From Verrucomicrobiota bacterium (GTDB lineage Bacteria; Verrucomicrobiota; Verrucomicrobiia; Verrucomicrobiales; Verrucomicrobiaceae), in assembly GCA_021413535.1 (NCBI GenBank), contig JAIOQF010000214.1, positions 1 through 14,560 on the forward strand: DNA of 14,560 bases. Reading direction: 5' to 3'. The translations under genes and the position numbers were made by a program. Under the pieces are notes generated by a model that was not told where the DNA came from, ran no database searches, and saw only the letters and a program-made list of their open reading frames with translations. This document shows positions 1 through 6,591 of this stretch, in pieces. Position 1 is the stretch's first letter. Every line of letters begins with the position of its first letter.

Positions 1-1173
1 GACAATTTCTTCAAAGCGGCGGCGCCATTGATCGACACCGGTATTTTCCAGCAGCCATTTTCGTCCAGCCAGGCCCATCATGACGCGACTGGCCTGCGGA
101 AGTTTTTCTAGGGTGACAATGTCTTTGATGAGTTCATTCACGTCGCCGGGTGGATGAAGAAAACCGGTAACGCCATCCTGCACAGTTTCGGTGATGCCAC
201 CTGATGCGGCGGCCAGGACAGGCTTGCCATAATCATAGGCCTCGCAGGTGACCAGTCCGAGAGGTTCCCACCAGACCGAAGGAACCAGCACGGCGCGACA
301 AAAGCGCAGAGCATCACGCTTAGCATCACCAGAAATCATGCCAAGAAATCGCACATGAGGATTCCGCAGGGTGGCAGCGCGCACCATTTCCTCCAAGGGC
401 CCCTCCCCTGCGATTCGCAATTCTGGCGTCTGGGCGCCAAGATCAGCAGACATTTTGTCCCAAGCCTGCAGCAGCATCGCCACTCCCTTCACATCCACCA
501 GCCGGCCAAGAAACAGATAATATCCTCCATCTTCACCCGGCGGAAGTTCGGTCATCGGTTCCCAGGCATGGCGCAGTGCATGGACGCGTTCTGGCGGCAA
601 TCCTGCCTTGATGAACTTATCGCGGACGAATTCCGAGACACAAACCCAGGCACTGACTGAATCCAGCCAGCCGGAACGATGCAGCAGTTTCAAAGCCAGA
701 GCAAAAACGGCGGACTTGAGCACCGAGTTCTGCCACGCACCATGCCTGATCTCGCGCCAGTAGTTGCCATGCAACGACTCCTCGTTCGTATGACCGTCGA
801 TGAAGAGATTGCCGCTGACACTGAACGGGCGATAGTTGTGCGCGAACTGGACCACCGGCACCTTCAGACGAATCGCCGCATGATAGAGCGAAGGCGAACC
901 CACCGGATAGATGTTGTGCATCAACAGAAAATCGGGTCGGCGCACTGTGATGGCATCTTCCAACCGGCGGCGGCTGTCCGGGTTGTAAACCGTGCGCCAA
1001 GCCTGGCCGAAAACTCCCGGTGCGTCGTCGCCAGTCCATTCCCTACTGTCCAGTGGCAGCGCAGTGATCTCGTGATCCCGTTCCAGCAAGCGGTGAATTT
1101 TTTGCACTGACGACTCCTCCCCGCCGAAATGCAGGTAGCGATTGAAGATTTTGAGAATACGGCGGCGGACCAT
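1..1173 (-). CDS. GT4-family glycosyltransferase, C-terminus cut by window edge
   Basis: Reading the minus strand from the ATG at 1173 gives 391 open codons that run off the left edge, so the protein is partial. An in-frame TAA lies four codons before the ATG, which fixes the start; no clear Shine-Dalgarno sequence is present. The N-terminus has the GT-B opening pattern (FNRYLHFGGEES, residues 10-21). The C-terminal Rossmann half begins near FLGRLVDVKG (221-230) and contains the EX7E signature of retaining GT4 enzymes (EPLGLVTCE, E303 and E311), followed by GKPVLAAASGGITE and DGVTGFLHPPGD. Such enzymes move a sugar from a nucleotide-sugar donor onto a lipid or polysaccharide acceptor at the cytoplasmic face of the membrane. 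Donor and acceptor cannot be told. It is divergent from the metallopeptidase-like gene at 1268, with 94 bases between. Family assignment is firm; the specific role is open. Confidence 0.9.
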   Translation of the reverse strand, partial: MVRRRILKIFNRYLHFGGEESSVQKIHRLLERDHEITALPLDSREWTGDDAPGVFGQAWRTVYNPDSRRRLEDAITVRRPDFLLMHNIYPVGSPSLYHAAIRLKVPVVQFAHNYRPFSVSGNLFIDGHTNEESLHGNYWREIRHGAWQNSVLKSAVFALALKLLHRSGWLDSVSAWVCVSEFVRDKFIKAGLPPERVHALRHAWEPMTELPPGEDGGYYLFLGRLVDVKGVAMLLQAWDKMSADLGAQTPELRIAGEGPLEEMVRAATLRNPHVRFLGMISGDAKRDALRFCRAVLVPSVWWEPLGLVTCEAYDYGKPVLAAASGGITETVQDGVTGFLHPPGDVNELIKDIVTLEKLPQASRVMMGLAGRKWLLENTGVDQWRRRFEEIV

Positions 1174-1267
1174 GGCTGAACGTTAGCTGACAGAACACAG
1201 GCCGCATCGCAAGGCAAGCGAACAGCAAATCTTGACGTCAGGGCCACCGTCATGTTAATCGAGCCCC

Positions 1268-2641
1268 ATGCTTTATCGCCGATTCACCCTTGGTTTGACA
1301 TTCCTGCTGCTCGTAATTGTGATCAGCATTGTCCGGGCCCAATCGACGACCTCCAGCGGCGTCCGGACCTGGACGAATGCCGAGGGAAAAACCATGCAGG
1401 CCAAACTCACCGGCATCAACGGTGACAATGCGATTTTCCAACTGGCGAGCGGACAGACCACGACCGTTCCTCTCGCGAAGCTCTCGCCAGCGGACCAGAA
1501 TTTCATCAAATCCAACCCGGTCCCAGATCCGTCGATTACCAGCAAGACATCAGGCACCGCAAAATCTATCACTCAACGCGTCTGGCCGAAGGACATCATC
1601 GTGTCACCGAAATCCATTGATGTGAAGCTCGTTGAAGAAAAGCCTGCGGAAAATTATTACCGCTACCATTCGGAAGCTTTTGAGTTCATCTCACAGGACA
1701 AACTCGCCGGGAGCGTGATGATCGAAGTGGCCCGCATATTCGAGGGCACTCGCACGCTGGTGGACGCGCTGCCCTGGGGCGTGCATCCGGAACCGCCGAA
1801 AGACCTCGGTTATTTTCAGGCGAAGTTTTTCACCACCGAGGAAGCCTATCACAAAAATGGCGGCCCGGAAAAATCCGGCGGTGTTTATAAAAGCGCTGAC
1901 CGGGTATTTCTCGTTCCCTTTAAAAGCATGGGCCTGGAGCTGCGCGGAAAGACCTGGTTCAAAAAGGCCGAATTCAGCAGCGACACTCTTGTCCATGAGA
2001 TCACGCATCAGATGATGCACGATTATCTCGGCTTCCTGCCGCACTGGATTACCGAGGGCTGCGCAGAATATACCAACATGCTGCCCTACAACGCCGGAAC
2101 TTTCCATGCCGGCAGCCATGCCAAAGGGATCAAGGAATACATCAGTCACAAGCTCTACTTCGCGACCGGAGGGCTCTCTGATCTCGGTTCTGCCTCCGAA
2201 CACATGAACATGACTCCTGAGAGCTGGACTGCGAAATTCAACGGCGGTCATGAGGCCCAGCACCGCATCTATGGTTACTCCTGCCTGCTGGTCTACTATT
2301 TCTGTCATCTCGATGGCGACGGAAAGGGCACGCGCTTCCTCAAGTTCTTCGATGCCCTCACGGCTGAGACCGACAAATGGAAGAATTACAATGAGCAATT
2401 AGCATCATACAAAGCGGAGCTGGAAGAGTTTTTCAAACAGCCAGGCGTCAAGAAACTGGAAAACGGGAGCTTCACTTATCCCAAGACTCTCACGCCACCC
2501 CAGCGTCCCGAAGTGCCCCAGAAAAAAGACCGCAAGGGGTTCGGCCAGGAACAAATGGCGCTGCTCTACGATGGCCGCACGCCTACGCAACTGGATGAAG
2601 ATGTGAAGACCGGCTTCAAAAAAATCGGAGTGAAGTGGTGA
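1268..2641 (+). CDS. Secreted SHD1-domain protein with HExxH metallopeptidase motif
   Basis: The 457-residue protein starts with a short basic stretch and a hydrophobic core (residues 1-24, ending near VRAQS), so it is likely exported. Residues about 31-83 form an SHD1-type module (RTWTNAEGKTMQAKL ... PLAKLSPADQNFI), a small beta-barrel domain common in secreted proteins of Verrucomicrobia and Planctomycetes. The C-terminal half has HEITH (243-247), and WITEGCAEY follows with E263 or E267 as a possible third zinc ligand, the spacing of gluzincin-like peptidases. The tail (about 380-457) is charged and proline-rich. I infer an envelope or extracellular zinc peptidase; substrate unknown. The ATG at 1268 is chosen because it gives a complete signal peptide. 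No operon partner is evident: the glycosyltransferase upstream is divergent and the downstream kilobase is largely non-coding. Confidence 0.82.
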   Translation: MLYRRFTLGLTFLLLVIVISIVRAQSTTSSGVRTWTNAEGKTMQAKLTGINGDNAIFQLASGQTTTVPLAKLSPADQNFIKSNPVPDPSITSKTSGTAKSITQRVWPKDIIVSPKSIDVKLVEEKPAENYYRYHSEAFEFISQDKLAGSVMIEVARIFEGTRTLVDALPWGVHPEPPKDLGYFQAKFFTTEEAYHKNGGPEKSGGVYKSADRVFLVPFKSMGLELRGKTWFKKAEFSSDTLVHEITHQMMHDYLGFLPHWITEGCAEYTNMLPYNAGTFHAGSHAKGIKEYISHKLYFATGGLSDLGSASEHMNMTPESWTAKFNGGHEAQHRIYGYSCLLVYYFCHLDGDGKGTRFLKFFDALTAETDKWKNYNEQLASYKAELEEFFKQPGVKKLENGSFTYPKTLTPPQRPEVPQKKDRKGFGQEQMALLYDGRTPTQLDEDVKTGFKKIGVKW

Positions 2642-2745
2642 GCAAGATCACGGACGCCTAAAGCATTTTAAATAATTTCGTAACTGTTCAGAAATCTTAG
2701 TGAGCCGGAGGCAACTGTTGGCTTTTGGTGAGTGGCAAATTGTAG

Positions 2746-3003
2746 TTCCAAGAGGGCGCGAAAAGAGGGTGGCTGCGGGCGGATCATCACAAGGCACCGG
2801 CTTGGCTCATCGACCATGTTCGGGCGAAGCGGCTGGAGCAGGGGCTGACCTTGAAGGAGCTGGCGCGGAAACTCGGCATTCCGTTCGGCTCTTACAAGTA
2901 TTGGGAGTTGCATAAATGCGTGCCTCTGCCGAGGTCGAGGAAGGTGCTGGTCAGGTATCTCGGCTGCGATCTAGAGCAGGCAAAGGCGGGTTCCAACGCA
3001 TGA
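2746..3003 (+). pseudogene. Xre-type helix-turn-helix remnant without a start codon
   Basis: An open frame of 85 codons follows an in-frame TAG at 2743 and ends at TGA 3001. It has no ATG or GTG in the expected N-terminal part, but it encodes a recognisable Cro/CI-like HTH: GLTLKELARKLGIPFGSYK then YWELHK and VLVRYLGCD, the usual order helix 2, helix 3, WE-x-G/H-like turn, and a closing LxxFLG-type helix. The first 20 or so codons (KRGWLRADHHKAP) look like coding sequence too, so the 5' part of the gene was probably lost or shifted out of frame. The most likely reading is a decayed DNA-binding protein, perhaps the tail of a longer one. A non-standard start or programmed frameshift is possible but unsupported. 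It lies alone in the gap between the peptidase-like gene and the stress operon. Confidence 0.5.
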
Positions 3004-3004
3004 C

Positions 3005-3018
3005 CCCTAGTCGTAGGG
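3005..3018 (+). other. Small hairpin after the HTH remnant
   Basis: CCCTA and TAGGG form a perfect five-base stem around a GTCG loop, directly after the TGA that ends the HTH frame. No proper T-run follows (only TTTT about 11 bases on), so a terminator function is doubtful. Confidence 0.25.
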
Positions 3019-3137
3019 TGCGTTGGCTTTTCGCTGCCTGATTTTGTGTGGGGAAAAAGTCTTCCATCGCGCCTACTTTGCACTTCGCTTCCCTAGAGGC
3101 GGGAGGAACCCCGCAGCGCACTCGGCTCCGCACTGGC

Positions 3138-3383
3138 CTACCGCCCGGAACTGTCTCCGCTGGAATAAGGTTGAAGCGCTGCACCACTGATGACCCCAGT
3201 CAGTCTATGATGCCAGTCACTCTCGTTCAATCCGCGCAGGAAAACATCGATCCTGCCCGGTTCTCCGTGCTTTTCCGACCACTTGATGTGTTCCGTCAAG
3301 CGCATCATTTTCTCGAAGTCGGCGGAGTGATTCCAGGTGGCGGGAATCAGAGGGTTCTCGATTACTTTCGCGAGCCCCAGCAA
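3138..3383 (-). CDS. Possible small hypothetical protein or gene fragment
   Basis: A minus-strand frame of 81 codons opens with TTG at 3383 (an in-frame TGA is four codons upstream, so there is no ATG) and ends at TAG 3138. The first 60 residues read like real protein, with balanced composition and amphipathic segments (FEKMMRLTEHIKWSEKHG, then RIDVFLRGLNESDWHH). Codon choice resembles the neighbouring genes. The last 20 residues look less protein-like, which suggests a truncated gene whose true end is missing. I do not recognise a family. It could equally be a chance frame; no Shine-Dalgarno sequence is seen. It is antiparallel to both the HTH remnant and the stress operon. Confidence 0.3.
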   Translation of the reverse strand: MLGLAKVIENPLIPATWNHSADFEKMMRLTEHIKWSEKHGEPGRIDVFLRGLNESDWHHRLTGVISGAALQPYSSGDSSGR

Positions 3384-3575
3384 TGAGACGGGTCACCAGT
3401 TACGGGCTCATCGTGGCTGCTGCCATCAAGGCATGAATCGTGATAAAATCGTTACTGGCTGGCGGACCACGCCAGCACACGAAGTGTGTGCGTCATTGTT
3501 CGTATTCATGAAGCTTGCAGCGTGTTCGCCGAAGCTTAATGTTGCAAATTTATGCGGGAAAGCGCGGAAGTTTTT

Positions 3576-3586
3576 GTGAAATTCAC
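3576..3586. repeat. Short inverted repeat GTGAA-A-TTCAC
   Basis: Perfect five-base dyad with a single central base, 140 bases before the operon's first ATG. It shares the (T)GTGA half-site with the larger dyad at 3628-3650. Too short to be significant on its own; it could be an operator half-site pair. Confidence 0.3.
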
Positions 3587-3627
3587 CTGAAACAGCCCGG
3601 GCGACTACGCTTTCATAGTGCTGGAAA

Positions 3628-3650
3628 CTTGTGAGGCATTTTCTCACAAG
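3628..3650. promoter_or_regulatory. Perfect 8-base dyad, candidate operator
   Basis: CTTGTGAG and CTCACAAG form a perfect inverted repeat around a seven-base GCATTTT spacer, 76 bases before the DksA-like ATG. The half-sites contain TGTGA and TCACA, as in CRP-family sites, but the TGTGA-to-TCACA spacing is nine bases rather than the six of Escherichia coli CRP. It could be bound as DNA by a dimeric regulator or fold as an RNA hairpin in the leader. No T-run follows, so it is not a typical terminator. Confidence 0.45.
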
Positions 3651-3697
3651 CAAATCATCCTCGGCATGATGGCGGATTTTCCGGCAGGGGGCATGAT

Positions 3698-3715
3698 CGA
3701 TTGCATCAGCAATCG
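3698..3715 (+). other. Hairpin just before the operon's first start codon
   Basis: CGATTGC and GCAATCG pair perfectly over seven bases around an ATCA loop. The 3' arm ends 11 bases before the ATG at 3727, where a ribosome would bind, and there is no Shine-Dalgarno sequence between them. It may influence translation initiation of the DksA-like gene or serve as a protein binding site. Confidence 0.35.
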
Positions 3716-3726
3716 GAACTCACGCC

Positions 3727-4440
3727 ATGAACCCAGCCGAAACAGCCAGCGTCAAACTGCGTCAGAAAGTGCGTCACCATGAGCCTGAATGGAAACGGGA
3801 AAAAGTCGTCCGCATTCCGGTCAGGTGGGTATGGCACTACGGCATGCTTCACTCCCTCCGCGAACGATTGTTGCAAGAACAAGAAAATGAAATGGCCGCT
3901 GCCGCGGAGCCGGTGGAACCGCACAGCATGAGCCTGGCGGACAGCGCGACGGATGAATTTGATCACGAGATGGCGCTCTGCCTCTTGTCCCGTGAGCGCG
4001 ACGCCCTCCGCGAGGTGGATGCCGCGATCCATCGCATTCTCACGGGAACTTATGGCATCTGCGAAGAAAGCGGGGAACCGATTCCCGCCGGGCGTCTCCA
4101 TGTTGTCCCTTGGACACGCTACACGAAGGAGGCCCAGAAAAAACGCGAACGTGAAGGGCTCGATTCGCTCCGGGGCATTCCTCCATTGGAATCGATTCAG
4201 GAGCCCGATGCCGCCTTATTGGCCGAAGCGGAGGATCCGGAGGGCGAGGAGTTGCTGACAAGAGAAACCAACCGACACCGGCGTGAAGCTGATATCCGCA
4301 ATATCGAACAAGGGGCAGACGATGAAATCGACCGGCAGCCGGATATTGAGACCCCCATGCTTACCGAAACTGCACGGCCGCCGAACAAGAAACAAACAGA
4401 ACGTTCATCCAACCGGAGGCATCACACAGTCCAGTCATGA
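3727..4440 (+). CDS. DksA/TraR-like protein lacking three of four zinc cysteines
   Basis: This 237-residue protein has the DksA/TraR C-terminal signature: a helical run ending DAAIHRILTGTYGIC (about 98-112), then GEPIPAGRL (116-124) and VPWTRYTKEAQ (127-137). In DksA the zinc finger is C-x2-C-x17-C-x2-C; here only C112 remains, the other positions being S115, T133 and A136. DksA proteins act in the RNA polymerase secondary channel with ppGpp, and cysteine-poor versions are known (for example DksA2 of Pseudomonas). The N-terminal 95 residues include a likely coiled-coil segment (around 45-60). A charged, probably disordered tail of about 100 residues follows the finger region, longer than in ordinary DksA. 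The gene heads an apparent eight-gene operon, and its TGA overlaps the next ATG by four bases (ATGA), implying coupled translation. Whether it binds polymerase is unproven. Confidence 0.75.
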   Translation: MNPAETASVKLRQKVRHHEPEWKREKVVRIPVRWVWHYGMLHSLRERLLQEQENEMAAAAEPVEPHSMSLADSATDEFDHEMALCLLSRERDALREVDAAIHRILTGTYGICEESGEPIPAGRLHVVPWTRYTKEAQKKREREGLDSLRGIPPLESIQEPDAALLAEAEDPEGEELLTRETNRHRREADIRNIEQGADDEIDRQPDIETPMLTETARPPNKKQTERSSNRRHHTVQS

Positions 4441-5111
4441 AAATTACGCTCTCGCCGCATCGGATAGGCAACCACGCCGAGGATGTCGTGATCCCGACCG
4501 ATAGCGTGCTTCTGGAAGGCGAACTGGACATTCCTCCGCACGCTTTGGGATTGGTGATTTTCGCGCATGGTAGCGGTAGCAGCCGGAACAGTCCTCGAAA
4601 TCAGTTCGCCGCCCGCGTGATCCGCGAGGCTGGGGTGGGAACTTTGCTCTTCGATCTTCTCACAAAGCAGGAGGAGATCGAGGATCGCACGTCGCGCCGA
4701 CTTGTCTTCAATATCGACTTGCTCGCGGATCGATTGGAGGCGGCCGCGCAATGGGCGGATCATCATCCGACCACCAACGGCCTTCGTGTCGGATTTTATG
4801 GATCAAGCACGGGTGGAGCGGCGGCCTTGGTCGCCGCCGCCAGGCTGGGTCGCAGCGTTGGTGCCGTGGTCTCGCGCGGCGGCCGGCCTGATCTCGCTGG
4901 CGATGCCCTAGTTGACGTGGTCTCCCCCACGTTGTTGATCGTGGGCGGGCTCGACGATGTGGTGCTGGAACTTAACAAAGAGGCGCTGGCCCTGTTGCGC
5001 TGCGAAAAGGCTTTACGCATCGTTCCCGATGCCACGCATCTCTTTGAGGAGCCCGGCACGCTGGAGCAAGTGGCGCAACTGGCCGCCGACTGGTTTCGTG
5101 AACATCTGTAA
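4437..5111 (+). CDS. Alpha/beta hydrolase, dienelactone-hydrolase-like (copy 1, intact site)
   Basis: The 224-residue protein fits the size and order of a single-domain alpha/beta hydrolase. It has an oxyanion-loop motif FAHGSGSS (42-49), the nucleophile elbow GSSTG (122-126, nucleophile S124), an acidic member in GGLDD (D173, possibly D174) and the catalytic histidine in DATHLFEEPG (H201). SRGGRPDLAGDAL (146-158) is shared with the second copy at 5878. No signal peptide or membrane segment is seen, so it is cytoplasmic. The natural substrate is unknown; esters or lactones are the family's usual targets. It overlaps the DksA-like gene by four bases and lies 26 bases before a phosphoribosyltransferase. 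In other bacteria this hydrolase type is found fused to that transferase, which supports a shared pathway. Confidence 0.83.
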   Translation: MKITLSPHRIGNHAEDVVIPTDSVLLEGELDIPPHALGLVIFAHGSGSSRNSPRNQFAARVIREAGVGTLLFDLLTKQEEIEDRTSRRLVFNIDLLADRLEAAAQWADHHPTTNGLRVGFYGSSTGGAAALVAAARLGRSVGAVVSRGGRPDLAGDALVDVVSPTLLIVGGLDDVVLELNKEALALLRCEKALRIVPDATHLFEEPGTLEQVAQLAADWFREHL

Positions 5112-5137
5112 AATCATCCTTGGGAGTAAAGTCGATC

Positions 5138-5863
5138 ATGCAGCCGCAACCGAAACATTTCAAAGACCGCTACCACGCGGGACAAATGCTAGCGGAGGCG
5201 CTCATGGAATATGCGTATCGGAGTGATGTGATTGTGATCGGTCTGCCGCGTGACGGCATGCCCACGGCTTTCGAAGTGGCCCGAAAACTGCACGCACGTC
5301 TCGATATCGTCGTCGTGCGCAAGCTCGGTGTGCCCGGGTGGGAGAAAATCGCCATGGGTGCCATCGCCAGTGGCGGCGTGAGAATTCTTGAAGATGACGT
5401 GATGCTTCGCGAGAGCATCACACCGCAGGAAGTGAGAGCCTCTACCCTGTGGCACATGGAGGAACTACATCGCCTCGAATTGAAGTATCGCGGTCATGCG
5501 GGCGCGCCAGACGTCGAGGGAAAAACGGTCATCATCGTTGATGACGGGATCGCCACCGGCATGACGATCCATTCCGCCGTGAGAGCTCTGCGACCGCAGG
5601 ATCCCGCCGCCATCATCATTTGCGCGCCGACTGCGTCACGGGATGGTTGTGAACGGATGCGGCCGTTGGTTGATGCGATAGTCGCGCTCATGATTCCCGA
5701 TGAATTTGATTCAATCGGCCGGTGGTATGAATCATTCAACCAGACGAGCGATGACGAAGTTCGGCGACTGCTGGACGAGGCCCGCGAGCATGCAGACCGA
5801 CTCCCCACGGAAGATATGCAGCAAGAGAAATCCGACATTCCTACGCCAGTTTTCTCCCATTAA
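5138..5863 (+). CDS. Phosphoribosyltransferase-domain protein (copy 1)
   Basis: This 241-residue protein is a type I PRTase of the COG1926 kind. The PRPP-binding signature VIIVDDGIATG lies at about 131-141, after a Rossmann-like core (DVIVIGLPRDGMP, 30-42; VVVRKLGVPGWE, 58-69; AMGAIASGG, 72-80). PRTases join PRPP with a base or run the reverse reaction; this subfamily has no defined substrate. The loop reading GLPRGGVP in copy 2 is GLPRDGMP here (D39), a change in a stretch expected to lie near the pyrophosphate. The ATG at 5138 is preferred over the in-frame TTG at 5120 because GGGAG (5122-5126) sits 11 bases before it. The C-terminal 30 residues extend past copy 2 and are polar. It forms a cassette with the hydrolase before it. 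Confidence 0.85.
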   Translation: MQPQPKHFKDRYHAGQMLAEALMEYAYRSDVIVIGLPRDGMPTAFEVARKLHARLDIVVVRKLGVPGWEKIAMGAIASGGVRILEDDVMLRESITPQEVRASTLWHMEELHRLELKYRGHAGAPDVEGKTVIIVDDGIATGMTIHSAVRALRPQDPAAIIICAPTASRDGCERMRPLVDAIVALMIPDEFDSIGRWYESFNQTSDDEVRRLLDEAREHADRLPTEDMQQEKSDIPTPVFSH

Positions 5864-5877
5864 TACAAGTCACGTCG

Positions 5878-6591
5878 ATGAAGGAAAATGCCACGATACC
5901 CTCCACGGACACTCAGCAATCCCACACGCGGAACGGATCCGTCCGCATCCCAGTTGGAAACATTCATCTGCCTGGCGAGCTGCAGCTTCCGGAAAACGCA
6001 TCTGGAGTGGTGCTTTTTGCGGACGGCGGCGGCGGGCATAATTTCCGCAATCAGTTCGCCGCAGGCATTCTTCGAGAAGCGGGCATCGGCACGCTGATCT
6101 TCGATCTGCTAACTTATGACGAAGCGGCAGCGGATGCCGCCACAGGTGTGCTGCGCTACAACATCGAGATGTTCGCGATCCGGCTGATCGGCGCCACCGG
6201 ATGGTTGATGAAACAACCGGGCGCCCTCGGGTTGAAAGTCGGCTATTTCGGTGCCGGCACCGGTAGCGGTGCAGCGCTCGTGGCGGCGGCGGAGCTGGGC
6301 GATCTCATTGCAGCCGTGGTGTCGCGCGGCGGTCGGCCAGATCTCGCGGGAGACGCGTTGCCGAAGGTGGAAAGCCCGACTCTGCTGGTCGTCGGCGACG
6401 GTGATAAGAAGGGCTGTTCCTTAAACGGAGATGCCTATGAAAAACTGTGCTGCAAGAAGGACTTTTGGACTGTGCGCGGCGCGACGCATTTGTTTGAAGA
6501 GCCCGGCAAGCTCGAGGAGGTGGCGCGTATCGGCGCGCACTGGTTCCACAAGCACCTGGCAACTTCTGACGATGGGGAGGAAAGCGTATGA
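5878..6591 (+). CDS. Alpha/beta hydrolase paralogue without catalytic serine (copy 2)
   Basis: The 237-residue protein aligns with the hydrolase at 4437 nearly from end to end (RNQFAA, GTLIFDLLT, SRGGRPDLAGDAL, THLFEEPG are shared). The active site differs. The nucleophile elbow GSSTG is GAGTG (125-129), placing glycine at residue 127 where copy 1 has S124, and the oxyanion-loop motif HGSGSS is replaced by DGGGGH (49-54). The aspartate (D176) and histidine (H204) positions are kept. S130 lies three residues on and does not form a G-x-S-x-G elbow. I infer a pseudo-hydrolase, perhaps a partner or binding subunit for copy 1 or for the phosphoribosyltransferase. The frame is intact, so it is presumably expressed. 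The start at 5878, 14 bases after the previous stop, has no clear Shine-Dalgarno sequence. Its TGA overlaps the next ATG by four bases. Confidence 0.8.
   Translation: MKENATIPSTDTQQSHTRNGSVRIPVGNIHLPGELQLPENASGVVLFADGGGGHNFRNQFAAGILREAGIGTLIFDLLTYDEAAADAATGVLRYNIEMFAIRLIGATGWLMKQPGALGLKVGYFGAGTGSGAALVAAAELGDLIAAVVSRGGRPDLAGDALPKVESPTLLVVGDGDKKGCSLNGDAYEKLCCKKDFWTVRGATHLFEEPGKLEEVARIGAHWFHKHLATSDDGEESV

Larger units (their letters stand above)
3384..3726 (+). promoter_or_regulatory. Probable control region of the stress operon
   Basis: This 343-base stretch before the DksA-like gene has no convincing reading frame on either strand. It is richer in A and T than the flanking genes and contains three inverted repeats, listed separately (3576-3586, 3628-3650, 3698-3715). 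I could not settle on a sigma-70 -35/-10 pair: TTGCAG at 3515-3520 and CTTAAT at 3535-3540 are only 14 bases apart. That the operon promoter lies here is inferred from layout, since the next seven downstream intergenic gaps are 52 bases or shorter. Confidence 0.4.

Noticed and set aside
617..1253. Minus-strand frames at 617-1039, 921-1253 and 1043-1228
   Set aside because: They lie in other frames of the glycosyltransferase gene, whose 391-codon frame carries all the family motifs.
1691..2398. 235-codon minus-strand frame
   Set aside because: Antisense shadow of the SHD1-peptidase gene; no recognisable domain, while the plus strand has signal peptide, SHD1 and HEITH.
2642..3726. tRNA, CRISPR array or insertion sequence in the gene-poor stretch
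   Set aside because: No cloverleaf, no regularly spaced repeats, no transposase motif and no terminal inverted repeats were found by eye.
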